A stretch of DNA of 64,000 nucleotides from Streptacidiphilus jeojiense (GCF_000719095.1 NZ_JOEH01000004.1:558001-622000); one strand, 5' to 3'. Numbered from the stretch's first letter, positions 16,195 to 25,611 are shown. The notes: a model not told the origin generated them from the sequence alone. Numbers and translations: made by a program.

Positions 16195-17586
16195 ATGGCA
16201 TCTGAGCGGTTCGAGGTTGTCGAGATCTGTGCCGGCGCCGGCGGGCAGTCCTTGGGGCTGCACCGGGCTGGCTTCCAGCATCGGCTCGCTGTGGAGCTTG
16301 ACGTCAATGCGGCGGCCACGCTGCGGCACAACTTGGCACGGCTGCTCATGGAGGAGGACGACACTCTTACGCGGGAGGCGGCCGACGAGGCCGTGGAGGC
16401 CGTGGTAAAGGTGGGCGACGTGGCCAGCCCGCATACCTGGGCCCCCGATGACTATCAGGACGTCGATCTGCTGGCGGGCGGCGTGCCTTGCCCGCCGTTC
16501 AGCATCGCTGGCAAGCAACTCGGGGCCACCGATGAACGCGACTTGTTCGCCTGGGCAGTTGAGCTGTGCGGGCGGGTACGACCGAAGGCGCTACTGCTGG
16601 AGAACGTCAAGGGCCTGAGCGGCAACCGCTTCTCCGCCTACCGCCAGCATGTGCTGGAGCGACTGCACAAGCACGGCTACACCGGCGAGTGGCGACTGCT
16701 CAACGCCTCCGACTATGGCGTCTCGCAGCTGCGCCCTCGGTTCGTGTTGGTCGCCCTACAGCAGGAGTACGCCGAGTACTTCTCCTGGCCCGATCCTGAC
16801 CCCGATCTTGCCAGGCCGGTAGGCGACCTGCTCCGCGATCTGATGGGGCAGCAGGGTTGGAAGGGTCTTGAGAAGTGGGTAAAAGCGGCCAACGGGGCTG
16901 AGGGCAGGAGCATCGCGCCCACCATTGTGGGCGGGTCGAAGAAGCACGGCGGCGCCGATTTGGGGCCGACCCGGGCCAAGGTCGCCTGGGCGCTCTTGGG
17001 AGTCGACGCCATGGGCGTGGCCAATGAGAGTCCCGACAAGAAGTGGGTCAGGCCCGAAGGGGTGCCCGGCCCCAAGCTGACCACGGCGATGGTGGCGCGT
17101 ATCCAGGGCTGGGACGACGATCGGTTCCGCTGGGAATTCCTGGGCCGTAAGACTTCGGTCTACCGTCAGATCGGCAATGCCTTTCCGCCACCGGTCGCCG
17201 AGGCTGTCGGCGCGTCGATCGCCCGGGCGTTGCGCAAGGAGCAGAAGCGCACCGATGTCGTGGAGTCGGTGAGCCCGGTGCTGGACCCGGTGTACGCGCT
17301 ACTCCGCGGCAGCGGCACGCGCGCGCTCAGCGCGAAGCAGATCGTCGCACTCCTGGAGAAGGCTGAAGCGGCGAAAACGAGGGCTGGAACAAATCCGATG
17401 ACTGCCCTCAGTCTGCCAGAGGTTGAGCGGCGCATTGCCCACATCGGCCAGGACTTCGACATTGTGGAGGCCGAGCTGAAGACAGGGGAGCTGACGTATC
17501 GCCTTGGCGAGTTCAAAGCATTCGTTGGACAGCAGGGCCATGCCAGGCACGATCTGTTCGCGAAGAACCAGGCGAAGATCAGCTGA
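16195..17586 (+). CDS. DNA (cytosine-5-)-methyltransferase with C-terminal extension
   Basis: The 463-residue protein carries the ordered m5C methyltransferase motifs: I EICAGAGGQSLG (10-21), IV GGVPCPPFS with catalytic Cys99, VI LLENV (134-138), VIII QLRPRF (178-183) and X VYRQIGNAFPPPVA (322-335). The target-recognition region between VIII and IX (about 195-300) is short. About 120 residues beyond motif X form an unusual helical extension (ALSAKQIVALLEKAE, LPEVERRIAHI) that may bind a partner. A NaeI-family endonuclease and a Vsr nuclease occur downstream in the island, so the simplest inference is that this enzyme protects the same target (GCCGGC if specificity follows NaeI). ATG 16195 has AAGGAG 8 nt upstream. 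Confidence 0.93.
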   Translation: MASERFEVVEICAGAGGQSLGLHRAGFQHRLAVELDVNAAATLRHNLARLLMEEDDTLTREAADEAVEAVVKVGDVASPHTWAPDDYQDVDLLAGGVPCPPFSIAGKQLGATDERDLFAWAVELCGRVRPKALLLENVKGLSGNRFSAYRQHVLERLHKHGYTGEWRLLNASDYGVSQLRPRFVLVALQQEYAEYFSWPDPDPDLARPVGDLLRDLMGQQGWKGLEKWVKAANGAEGRSIAPTIVGGSKKHGGADLGPTRAKVAWALLGVDAMGVANESPDKKWVRPEGVPGPKLTTAMVARIQGWDDDRFRWEFLGRKTSVYRQIGNAFPPPVAEAVGASIARALRKEQKRTDVVESVSPVLDPVYALLRGSGTRALSAKQIVALLEKAEAAKTRAGTNPMTALSLPEVERRIAHIGQDFDIVEAELKTGELTYRLGEFKAFVGQQGHARHDLFAKNQAKIS

Positions 17587-17607
17587 ACGCCCCCGGTTTG
17601 GGAGGGC

Positions 17608-17641
17608 GGTCGCTTCCGGCGTCATGATGCCGGAAGCGACC
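17608..17641. terminator. Terminator hairpin after the methyltransferase
   Basis: A perfect 13-bp stem, GGTCGCTTCCGGC (17608-17620) with GCCGGAAGCGACC (17629-17641), has an 8-nt loop. It lies between the converging methyltransferase and membrane-protein genes and probably serves both strands. It has no T-tract. Confidence 0.7.
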
Positions 17642-17657
17642 AAGTTCGCGCGGGATA

Positions 17658-19367
17658 CTAGCGGAATGGATATTGGCCTTCAGCGTTCTGTGTCATTGCT
17701 GTGTCACTCCCGTCGTCAGCACCCCAGGCGCGGGCGTTGAAGCGCTCTGTATCCACGCCACCAGAGTCCATGACTTCCATGATCGCGGTGTGGATCGTGC
17801 GAAGGACAGGGGTCGCAATACGCAGGGCGTCATCTGCCATGAAGCGGTCAGTCCAGGGCCTGATGGCCCATCCGTGACGTAGCCCGAAGGGCTCCGGGAC
17901 GGAGAGAGTGCCGCCGAGCCGACCAAGGAGAGCCGGGGTCCAGGAAAAGTAGGCGCGCGTCAGCAGCCGGGCGACCTCCCCGGAGTCCACGGGAAACTCG
18001 CTCTTTCGAAAGCGGGTGACTGAGAGGACTTGGCTCCAGTTGCAACCAGGTTGGCTGATCAGTTGCGCGGAGGGCGGCCCCAGGGCGTAGGCAGATACCT
18101 CCACTTCCAGCACGGCGTCCACAACGGTGGCGCTGACCAAGAACGTGACCACCAAGCGCCCTCCGTGCAACGAGTACTGGGCACCGAGCCGATGCTGGCG
18201 ATCCTTGCCGAGCAGCATCGAGTCCTTAGCCCTCAGGACCTCTGCGGCGCTGAGATTGAACCCTTCGACCTCGACCCCGGTCGGCCGTTGAATCCTTCCC
18301 GTGCGCCCGCTGGTATCGATGACTACCCAGTTGCGGATTGAGGGACCAATGTCACCGTCTCCGTCGACACTTAGCTGATGCTGGTCGAGTAGATTCGTAA
18401 TCACCGAGTCAATTATTTCTCCGGCCTTGAACGATTGGATACCGATCCCGTCACGCGCTGTGAGATCCTCTTCTAACCGCCAACGTCCCCAGCGTCGGCC
18501 GAGCCCGAGGATTCCTACTCCATCGGAGGACAAGAGGACGTTGCTGTCCTGCTCGGCGTCGAGTTCTTCCAGCGCAACGATGCGAGACGTACTTCTCCGG
18601 CGGTAAACCGGCGACGGTCTGTCGGCGACCGGGGTGCCGTCCAGAACCGCTAGCAAGCGCGCGCGCAGGTTCACTGCACTCCGGAGGACGAGATCCTTGG
18701 CAATGGACCAGCCGACAACTGGCGCAAGCAGTACAAATCTGCTGTACCAGCTTAGCCAACTGCCACCTGGCAGTCCGCGGACGGCCAGCCACACTGCCAT
18801 GGCTACTATTGCCGCCACGGGCAGCGATCGCAGTGCTGCAGCACCAGGCCGAATTAGCGAGCGAATCCACAATGCCGCAAGCCAGAGCATCACGCCGGGG
18901 AAGAATGACCAGCCGAAGGCCAGCGAGACGAGCACCAGCAACAGGTCGCGTCGCCGTCGCAGTTCGAGGGATTCCAGGCAGTGCTCGACAACCGTTCGCG
19001 GGGACATGCCGAACGACTGGATAAAGATTCCGGCACGGTGACCCAGGGTGTGCTCCACCACCGCGCGCGCATAAGCTTCACCCAGACTCGGCCGAAGCAG
19101 CCCGACGCGCTTCTGGCCGCCTGACAGTTCGAATGCATCCGGAAGGTATCCCATGGGGAGTTCGCGAAATGCGACGGATGCCAGCTGCTGAGTCACCGTC
19201 GGTTCGCTTTTCGGATTCTCTGCTGGCGAGCTCGATGGCAAGTTACCGTTATCGGGCAGCGACTGCCCTGACTTGAGCAGCACCGCCAGGTACCTCTGGT
19301 GGAATGGCTGCCTGGAAGACTGGGCTGTCAGCGCCTGGCGGAAGCGGTCGAAGAGGTCAGTTGCCAC
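17658..19367 (-). CDS. Uncharacterised membrane protein of the defence island
   Basis: The 569-residue protein belongs to no family I recognise. It has about three hydrophobic segments in its first half (DLLLVLVSLAFGWSFFPG, PVAAIVAMAVWLAVRG and a segment near RFVLLAPVVGW) and a long soluble C-terminal half without visible catalytic motifs. GTG 19367 was chosen because GGGGG stands 6 nt upstream and the start overlaps the stop of the upstream small membrane gene by 11 bp, suggesting coupling. An ATG in frame at 19400 is the alternative. Codon use is less G/C-biased than in flanking genes, consistent with acquired DNA. The pair lies between the methyltransferase and the GHKL ATPase but on the opposite strand, so it may be an insertion or a membrane-bound effector of the system. 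Confidence 0.7.
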   Translation of the reverse strand: MATDLFDRFRQALTAQSSRQPFHQRYLAVLLKSGQSLPDNGNLPSSSPAENPKSEPTVTQQLASVAFRELPMGYLPDAFELSGGQKRVGLLRPSLGEAYARAVVEHTLGHRAGIFIQSFGMSPRTVVEHCLESLELRRRRDLLLVLVSLAFGWSFFPGVMLWLAALWIRSLIRPGAAALRSLPVAAIVAMAVWLAVRGLPGGSWLSWYSRFVLLAPVVGWSIAKDLVLRSAVNLRARLLAVLDGTPVADRPSPVYRRRSTSRIVALEELDAEQDSNVLLSSDGVGILGLGRRWGRWRLEEDLTARDGIGIQSFKAGEIIDSVITNLLDQHQLSVDGDGDIGPSIRNWVVIDTSGRTGRIQRPTGVEVEGFNLSAAEVLRAKDSMLLGKDRQHRLGAQYSLHGGRLVVTFLVSATVVDAVLEVEVSAYALGPPSAQLISQPGCNWSQVLSVTRFRKSEFPVDSGEVARLLTRAYFSWTPALLGRLGGTLSVPEPFGLRHGWAIRPWTDRFMADDALRIATPVLRTIHTAIMEVMDSGGVDTERFNARAWGADDGSDTAMTQNAEGQYPFR

Positions 19368-19815
19368 GAATAGCCCCCTGCTGCGTCGACAGTTCTCCAA
19401 CAGACTCCGAAGCCGGGACTGCGGATGGTGGCGATGCCTCCGAAGGGTCTGGCACTCGACTCGGCTCCGCCTCCAAGGTGACTCGTTGCCCCGAAGTCAG
19501 TCGGGCACTACCGAGTTGGGACAGCAAGGTGGGCGCCGAGGCCCCAACCACAAGCGCGGCGTAGGGACCCTCAATCTGACCGGTACTTCCGAACAGCAGC
19601 CCGGCGAGGCAGCCCAGTACCACTTGGGTCGACGCGCCTGCCAGACGCGCCGGCGCATCGTAGACCGCAAGTAACCTCGGCGGGCTGATAGGAGGAACGG
19701 CCGCCGCAGCATCACGGCGGGCGATCTGCCAAGCCTGAATGGTGCGGTGCAGCTCAAGCACACCATCGAGTAAGCCACCGGTTGCACCCAATAACGCGAA
19801 AACCCAGAGATCCAA
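19357..19815 (-). CDS. Small membrane protein with uncertain start or frameshift
   Basis: The 152-residue frame has three hydrophobic segments (LWVFALLGATGGLLDG, STQVVLGCLAGLLFG, PYAALVVGASAPTLL) and a Pro/Ser-rich tail. The only start codon in frame is a TTG at 19815, yet the frame stays open upstream past 20,020 with protein-like content (GRILVPAGRQLPHWDRFERQ). The best start signal nearby, ATG 19967 behind AGGGGGG, lies in another frame that quickly reads unlike protein. Either translation begins at the TTG, or a single-base frameshift just after ATG 19967 (assembly error or genuine lesion) has split a gene of about 200 codons. No family is recognised. It overlaps the downstream membrane gene by 11 bp. 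Confidence 0.5.
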   Translation of the reverse strand: MDLWVFALLGATGGLLDGVLELHRTIQAWQIARRDAAAAVPPISPPRLLAVYDAPARLAGASTQVVLGCLAGLLFGSTGQIEGPYAALVVGASAPTLLSQLGSARLTSGQRVTLEAEPSRVPDPSEASPPSAVPASESVGELSTQQGAIRGN

Positions 19816-19999
19816 CGTACGCCGCCCCGAGCCAGACTGTCGTTCGAATCGGTCCCAGTGTGGCAGTTGCCGGCCCGCCGGGACGAGGATCCGCCCTTTC
19901 GACTCAAGGAACGTCTGTGAGGATGTCCTCGTGGGGTGTTCCGAGTCGACGTCCGGTCGTGTCTCATTGACGTCCCCCCTGACCGTGGACAGCGATTGC

Positions 20000-20338
20000 T
20001 TAGGCTGCGGAGTGAATCGTTTCCCGGCTATGCCTGCGTTCCTTCCTCCGCACCCGTCGCAGGCGCGTCGACGAGGTTGCCACCGTCCTGCTGGTGATCG
20101 AGTAGGCTGCGTCGCTGCGCAAGAAGGCTGTCAGCAGCCGCTGCACCAGACTGCCGCGCTTCCCCCTGTCGCCCACGGCCCGCGCCGAGCTGTATGACTG
20201 ACTCGAGCGCTTCCGCAGTTGCTTCGGTGGTCGGACTGCGGCCCTTGTGATGGCGTAGTCACCCTGTCCCGCCCACAGCTGGCTCCCTTCTTGCATCAGG
20301 ATGAGCAGGTAGATATCCCATCTGATCTGCATAGACAC
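20000..20338 (-). CDS. Possible small gene, 112 residues, unrecognised
   Basis: ATG 20338 is preceded by GAGGG at 5-nt spacing. The product has a hydrophobic start (WDIYLLILMQEG) and a strongly basic C-terminal half rich in Arg and Ser. It resembles no family known to me, and its codon bias is weak, so it may be spurious. It would lie upstream of and on the same strand as the two membrane genes. Confidence 0.3.
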   Translation of the reverse strand: MSMQIRWDIYLLILMQEGSQLWAGQGDYAITRAAVRPPKQLRKRSSQSYSSARAVGDRGKRGSLVQRLLTAFLRSDAAYSITSRTVATSSTRLRRVRRKERRHSRETIHSAA

Positions 20339-20463
20339 CCTCGGTGGATCTCGCGGATTCCTCGCCCAGGTGTACTTGTCATCTGTATCGTCTTCACTGA
20401 ATCTTCAAAATGGCTGCTTGCCGTGGTGCTGTGCTGCCTTGACACTCCGAAGGACGCCTTCGC

Positions 20464-22008
20464 ATGGTCGACTCCAATGCTCTTGCCTCGCACTGGCGTG
20501 AAGATGTCCCGGTGGCGGGGAGTAGTCACCTACCTCCAGACGTCGGCTATGCGAAGGCGCTGACCAACCAGGGGTACAGCTTCGACGTGGCGGTTGCGGA
20601 CCTGGTGGACAACTCGATCGACGCAGGGGCCGACTTGGTGGCGGTCCACTTCCTCCGTTCGGCGGACAGATTGCACACGCTGCTCGTGCTCGACAACGGG
20701 CAGGGCATGAACGAGCGGGACCTCGACCTGGCCATGACCGTTGGCCGACGCCGCGATTACGGAAGCAGTGCGCTCGGGATGTATGGCACTGGCCTCAAAG
20801 CTGCTTCGCTGTCACACGCGGGGGCGCTGACAGTCATCAGCAGGACCAAGAGCAGCCGTCCGGCCGGACGTAAGCTCACAAGCGAGGGTATCGAGGACAA
20901 CTTCCGCTGTGACACCGTAGATAAGGATTTTGCGCAGGAGCAGATTGACGTCTATGACGGGGTGATCGGTTTCCAGGGGACGATCGTGCGGTGGGACCGC
21001 GTCAACGCCTTCGAGACAGTCGCCCCCGGGGAGACCGACGCCTTCCTCGCCAAGGCGACCCAGAGCTTGGAGCGGCATCTGGGACTTCATTTGCACCGGT
21101 TTCTCGCCCGCGGGCTGAAGCTGGACATCGTTGTCACGGATGTGGACACCGGTGAGGAGACCCAACACGACGGCGTGGAGTCGCTGGACCCCTTCGGCTA
21201 CAAGATCCCCGGCCGCAAGGGCTACCCGCGGGAGCTTACTGCTGAAGTCGAGGGAGTGGGGCAGGTCGCCCTAGAGGCTCACATATGGGTGGCCAAGTCC
21301 CGGCTGGCTGGGTACGCCCAGATCGGCTCGCCCATCCAGCGCCAGGGCTTCTACTTCTACCGCAACGATCGCCTCGTCCAGGCAGGCGGGTGGAACAACC
21401 TTCGCACCCCGGAGAGCCACCTGAACCTGGCCCGCATAGAAGTGGATCTGCCTGCCCAGGCGAACCGGGTTTTCAGCCTCGATGTGAAGAAGGAGGGTGT
21501 CCAAGTTATGCCGGCGTTCACCTTCGGCGTCGAGAGCGCCTGCGACGCCGAAGGCAGAACCTTCCGTCACTACCTTGCGGACGCCGAGGCCGCGTACCGC
21601 GACGGCAACTCGCGCCAGGTCGTCGAGCGCCCAGCCATTGTGGCTCCCGGCAAGGGCTTCGATCCGAAGGTGAAGCGTTCTGTTCGGGAGCAGCTCGCCG
21701 TCAAGGCGGCCGAGGACCCGATTCGCATCGAGTGGACGGCCTTGCCAGAGGACAGATTCTTCGAACTGGACCGCGAGCACAATGCCATCCATCTCAACAA
21801 GGCGTTCCGCGAGGACTTCAATGGTGGCCGCCGCGGAGGCGCCAACGATGCGCCTGTCACCAAGACACTGCTCTACCTGTTGCTGCAGGACTGCTTCGGC
21901 CTCGGGCGCTGGGAGAAGAAGCGTGCGGATCGCATCGACTACTGGAACGCCATCCTGCTGTCGGCGGTGCTGGCCCAGCGTGAACGGCTGGAACGCAGCA
22001 CGTCCTGA
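20464..22008 (+). CDS. GHKL (MutL/MORC-like) ATPase of a Z1-type system
   Basis: The 514-residue protein has an N-terminal Hsp90-like ATPase fold: N-box DLVDNSIDAGA (46-56), G1 DNGQGM (77-82) and G2 GMYGTGLKAAS (105-115). The position of the usual catalytic Glu in the ExxxN motif is Asp46 here. An S5-like middle region contains GFYFYRNDRLVQAGGWNNL (about 296-314), which is typical of the bacterial MutL/MORC-like ATPases that pair with Z1 proteins in restriction-linked operons. They are thought to clamp DNA in an ATP-dependent way. ATG 20464 has GAAGGA 9 nt upstream. The Z1 gene follows 101 nt later on the same strand. Confidence 0.9.
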   Translation: MVDSNALASHWREDVPVAGSSHLPPDVGYAKALTNQGYSFDVAVADLVDNSIDAGADLVAVHFLRSADRLHTLLVLDNGQGMNERDLDLAMTVGRRRDYGSSALGMYGTGLKAASLSHAGALTVISRTKSSRPAGRKLTSEGIEDNFRCDTVDKDFAQEQIDVYDGVIGFQGTIVRWDRVNAFETVAPGETDAFLAKATQSLERHLGLHLHRFLARGLKLDIVVTDVDTGEETQHDGVESLDPFGYKIPGRKGYPRELTAEVEGVGQVALEAHIWVAKSRLAGYAQIGSPIQRQGFYFYRNDRLVQAGGWNNLRTPESHLNLARIEVDLPAQANRVFSLDVKKEGVQVMPAFTFGVESACDAEGRTFRHYLADAEAAYRDGNSRQVVERPAIVAPGKGFDPKVKRSVREQLAVKAAEDPIRIEWTALPEDRFFELDREHNAIHLNKAFREDFNGGRRGGANDAPVTKTLLYLLLQDCFGLGRWEKKRADRIDYWNAILLSAVLAQRERLERSTS

Positions 22009-22109
22009 CACTGACTCAGCTGGACCCGGCCCTACCACGTCGGCTGTACTCGGGAAACCGTCCGGCGGCTATGGTCCCGAAGTTTCCGTCTCCGAGGAGG
22101 AACTTTCTT

Positions 22110-25100
22110 ATGAGCGACCCGCTGCTGGATGTCCACACCACCACACTTGCTGTCATGAAGCAGTCCCCGCGCCCCTTCGCCAAGTGGGCGTCCGGGGTCG
22201 CCGAGGAGGATCACCCGAATATCGACCTGAGTGAGGCGATGTTTGTCGACCGCATCGGGCGGAGTGGGACCGAGGGCGACCCGCTGGTTGCCTTGTGGTC
22301 GCGGACGTTGACTGCCTGGGACTTCGCCGAAGCCGCTGCCTGGGCGCAGGGCACGCCCGCGCGCTCCGCCGCCCGCCGCGCCTGCGCGTACGACGTGCTC
22401 GGCTTCGATGAGGCGCTGCGTGCCGCGCTCGACGATGCCGTCCCGGTGTCCCCACTGCCTGGCGCTACGGTGATCACGGACGACAGTCGCGGATACGTGC
22501 CCTGGTACACCCCCGGGCGTGCCGCCGCCCGTAGCTTCTATTGGAAGGCATACGAAGCGAAGTTGCGTGCCAAGGGCTGGTCCGACAGTGCCATCGCCAG
22601 CCTAGATGAGGCCAGCCGTGCGGTCGTCGAGCGCCTCGCCGACCCAGAACATCCCGAGCCGCGCCAGGCCAAGGGCCTCGTCGTGGGCTATGTGCAGTCC
22701 GGCAAGACGGCTAACTTCACCGGCGTCGCTGCAAAGGCGATCGACGCTGGTTACCGGTTGGTCATCGTTCTCGGCGGAACCCTCAACATGTTGCGCTCGC
22801 AAACCCAGCGCCGCATCGACATGGAGCTGGTCGGCCAGGAGAACATCCTGCGCGACGCTGATCCGCAGGACCTCGACACGCTGGTCGGCATCGACTACGT
22901 CGGCGAGGACGGGGAATGGTCCGAGTTCGTCCGACATGGAGGCAGACCCTCACAGTTGGGCGCGTTCGACATCGAACGATTGACGGGACGTGACAACGAC
23001 TACAAGAGCTTGGATAAGGGCATTGGGACGCTGGAGATCCAGAAGCTCAAACGCAGCCTGCCCCTGTACGACCCGGAGAACCTGCACCGCGCAGCCGCCC
23101 GCGTCATGGTGGTGAAGAAGAACAAGGCTGTCCTATCCAAACTGGTCAAGGACCTCAAGCAGGTGCGGAGCGTCCTGGGCGAGCTGCCTACACTGATCAT
23201 CGACGACGAGTCGGATCAGGCGTCCGTCAACACGAAGGACCCACGCAAATCCGCCTCGAAGGAGGCGATCGAGCGCACCGCCATCAACGGCCTGATCTCG
23301 CAACTGCTCGGGCTGCTGCCGCGAGCCCAGTACGTTGGATACACGGCCACGCCATTCGCCAACGTATTCATCGACCCAGGCGACGTGGAGGACCTATTTC
23401 CCAGCGATTTCCTGATCTCCCTCCCGCGCCCCGAGGGCTACATGGGCGTCCAGGATTTCCACGACCTGGATTCGGCGTTGCCCGAGTCCGAGCGTACTCC
23501 CGCCAACTCCCAGCAGGCGGCTCACGTCCGCAGCATCTGCGACGGTGACGATGACCGGCTGCAGGAGGCCGTCGACGCCTTCGTCCTCACCGGCGCCGTC
23601 AAGCTCTATCGCGCCGACCGGGACGTGGACCAGCGTTCGTACCGGCACCACACCATGCTCGTTCACGAGTCCGTGAAGAAGGATGACCACGCTGAACTGC
23701 AGTTCCGGGTGAGCGCCCTGTGGAACAACTCCGGCTACAGCTCCGCCCGGGGTCATGCGCGCCTCGCCAAGCTGTGGGAGGACGATATCCGAAAGGTCTC
23801 TCTCGCTCGCGCGGCTGACCTGCCGAATCCGAACACTTACGAGGAACTGCGTGAATACGTGAGCCGGGCCTGCCAACTCATCCGGAAGGGCGGCAGCCCG
23901 GTCACGGTCGTCAACGGTGATTCCGACAAGTATTTCGAGCAGCTCGACCTGGACTTCGACCGAACTCCGAACGTGTGGAAGATCCTTATCGGTGGAGCCA
24001 AGCTATCCCGCGGCTTCACCATCGAGGGCCTGACGGTGTCCTACTACCGCCGCACGACCCTCGCCGCCGACACGCTTATGCAGATGGGCCGCTGGTTCGG
24101 TTTCCGCCCTGGTTACCGAGACCTTGTGCGTCTGTACATCAGCCGCGCCGAGCAGCGCACCAAGACGCAGACGGCTGACCTTTACGAGGCGTTCGAGGCC
24201 ATCTGCCGAGACGAGGAGGCATTCCGCTCTCAGCTCGATCAGTACGCTGAACTCATCGAGGGTCAACCACAGGTGACGCCAGGTCAGGTCCCCCCGCTGA
24301 TCGCTCAGCATATGCCGTGGCTCCCGCCGACCAGCCGCAACAAGAGGTTCAATGCGGAGCTTGTCGAGATCCGCTCACCCGGCAAGCCTATCGAGCCGGC
24401 CGCCTACCCGTCGGACGGAGAGGTGCTGGAGGCCAACGCGAAGAGGTGGGACGCCGTACTGCGCGGATTTACCAGGCAGAAGGTTGAGTTCCGGGCCCCG
24501 GCCAGCCCGGCGGGCAACTCTGAGCGTACGTTCAGTGCGCTTACGGCCATGGTCGGCCAGGAAGGACTCATGCGTGTCCTGCGCAGCCTGGAGTGGGGGA
24601 ATCCGGGTAACTTCCTCCCGAACCTCCGTTACCTGGAGCAGCTGGACGGCACCCTCGCACGGGTGGACGAGTGGCTGGTGATCGCCCCCCAGCTCGTCGA
24701 CGGAGAGAAGGCCCGGGCTGCTATCAACGGTTCACCTGTCCCTTTCTCCCTTGTCCGCCGTACGCGGCAAGCTGGGAAGAGCGCCTTCGGACGCATCTCC
24801 AGCGTCGAACATCTGCGCCTCGCCCAGAACTTGGTGGACTCCGCAGCTGACCCCGCCCTCGCCCTGGAGGGCAACCCTGTACTCGGGCGGCACACTGGCG
24901 TCGTCCTGCTCTATCCGGTGGTCGAAGCCCGCGCCGACGCTGAGGTTCACGCTGCGGTTCAGTCCGACGGCTCAGCCGACCTCTCGCGCCTGGTCATGGC
25001 CTTCACCGTGGTTGCCCCGAAGTTCGCCAACGACTCCTCGCGCCGCTTGGTCCGCTTCCAGGTCAAGGACTCCCGTCACAAGGACGCCATTGTCGTCAAC

Positions 25101-25112
25101 GCCGAGGAGTAA
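22110..25112 (+). CDS. Z1 domain-containing P-loop ATPase (superfamily 2 helicase-like)
   Basis: The 1000-residue protein shows Walker A GYVQSGKT (193-200), the LGGTLNMLRSQTQRR block, a DEAD-like LIIDDESDQAS (362-372), ARAQYVGYTATPFANV-type motif III and the Z1 signature LIGGAKLSRGFTIEGLTVSYYRRTT followed by LMQMGRWFGFRPGY. Z1 proteins are found beside MutL/MORC-like ATPases in predicted restriction and anti-phage operons and probably translocate on or remodel DNA. The N-terminal 190 residues and the 300-residue tail have no clear assignment. ATG 22110 is chosen because GAGGAGG stands 9 nt upstream; the frame is open to 22071. It converges on vsr with a 31-bp gap. Confidence 0.92.
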   Translation: MSDPLLDVHTTTLAVMKQSPRPFAKWASGVAEEDHPNIDLSEAMFVDRIGRSGTEGDPLVALWSRTLTAWDFAEAAAWAQGTPARSAARRACAYDVLGFDEALRAALDDAVPVSPLPGATVITDDSRGYVPWYTPGRAAARSFYWKAYEAKLRAKGWSDSAIASLDEASRAVVERLADPEHPEPRQAKGLVVGYVQSGKTANFTGVAAKAIDAGYRLVIVLGGTLNMLRSQTQRRIDMELVGQENILRDADPQDLDTLVGIDYVGEDGEWSEFVRHGGRPSQLGAFDIERLTGRDNDYKSLDKGIGTLEIQKLKRSLPLYDPENLHRAAARVMVVKKNKAVLSKLVKDLKQVRSVLGELPTLIIDDESDQASVNTKDPRKSASKEAIERTAINGLISQLLGLLPRAQYVGYTATPFANVFIDPGDVEDLFPSDFLISLPRPEGYMGVQDFHDLDSALPESERTPANSQQAAHVRSICDGDDDRLQEAVDAFVLTGAVKLYRADRDVDQRSYRHHTMLVHESVKKDDHAELQFRVSALWNNSGYSSARGHARLAKLWEDDIRKVSLARAADLPNPNTYEELREYVSRACQLIRKGGSPVTVVNGDSDKYFEQLDLDFDRTPNVWKILIGGAKLSRGFTIEGLTVSYYRRTTLAADTLMQMGRWFGFRPGYRDLVRLYISRAEQRTKTQTADLYEAFEAICRDEEAFRSQLDQYAELIEGQPQVTPGQVPPLIAQHMPWLPPTSRNKRFNAELVEIRSPGKPIEPAAYPSDGEVLEANAKRWDAVLRGFTRQKVEFRAPASPAGNSERTFSALTAMVGQEGLMRVLRSLEWGNPGNFLPNLRYLEQLDGTLARVDEWLVIAPQLVDGEKARAAINGSPVPFSLVRRTRQAGKSAFGRISSVEHLRLAQNLVDSAADPALALEGNPVLGRHTGVVLLYPVVEARADAEVHAAVQSDGSADLSRLVMAFTVVAPKFANDSSRRLVRFQVKDSRHKDAIVVNAEE

Positions 25113-25143
25113 CAGCCTAGGCATGACCCTGCAGGGGCGCCGG

Positions 25144-25611
25144 TCAGCGCTGTCCGCGCCGTTCATTGACGGCGGTGACGACCTCGGCAGCGCAGAGCAC
25201 GGCTGGTTGGTGCTCCCAGAAGCGGAGCACCAACCAGCCGGCCTCGGCTAGTCGCGCGTCGGTGTCCCGGTCGCGCTGGACATTGCGGCCGATCTTCTCG
25301 CGCCAGTAGCCGGGGTTGGTCCTCGGCGGCACGAAGTGCTCTGGGCAGCCGTGCCAGTAGCAGCCGTCGACAAAGACCGCGACCCGCGTGGGCCGGAACA
25401 GCAGGTCTGCGGTGCGGCGCATCCCCGGCAGTGGCTTGGCCGCCACCCGGTAGCGCAGCCCCGCTGCGTGGACAAGCGAGCGCAGGGCCAGTTCCGGGGC
25501 GGTATCACGGCTGCGGATGGCCTGCATGTTGCGGCGGCGGGCCGCGGAGGATGCCCAGCTCCCCTCCGGGGCGGTCCAGGCTGTACCTGCTGTTTTGGGG
25601 GTACCGGTCAC
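25144..25611 (-). CDS. vsr: Very short patch repair (Vsr) DNA mismatch endonuclease
   Basis: The 155-residue protein has the full Vsr pattern: SAARRRNMQAIRSRDTAPEL (22-41), GLRYRV, D69 in RRTADLLF (equivalent to catalytic D51 of E. coli Vsr), VAVFVDGCYWHGCPEHF with H87, NPGYWREKI and FWEHQ. Vsr nicks T:G mismatches that arise when 5-methylcytosine deaminates, so it normally accompanies an m5C methyltransferase, here the one at 16.2 kb. The GTG start at 25611 lies 4 nt after the stop of the NaeI-like gene and lacks a clear ribosome-binding site, so translational coupling is likely. The frame open to 26097 is a shadow of the NaeI-like gene. Confidence 0.93.
   Translation of the reverse strand: MTGTPKTAGTAWTAPEGSWASSAARRRNMQAIRSRDTAPELALRSLVHAAGLRYRVAAKPLPGMRRTADLLFRPTRVAVFVDGCYWHGCPEHFVPPRTNPGYWREKIGRNVQRDRDTDARLAEAGWLVLRFWEHQPAVLCAAEVVTAVNERRGQR

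Noticed and set aside
19497..19967. 156-codon frame beginning at the strong ribosome-binding site of ATG 19967
   Set aside because: Beyond the first codons it is Arg/Ser/Pro/Trp-rich and unlike protein; kept only as evidence for a possible frameshift in the overlapping gene.
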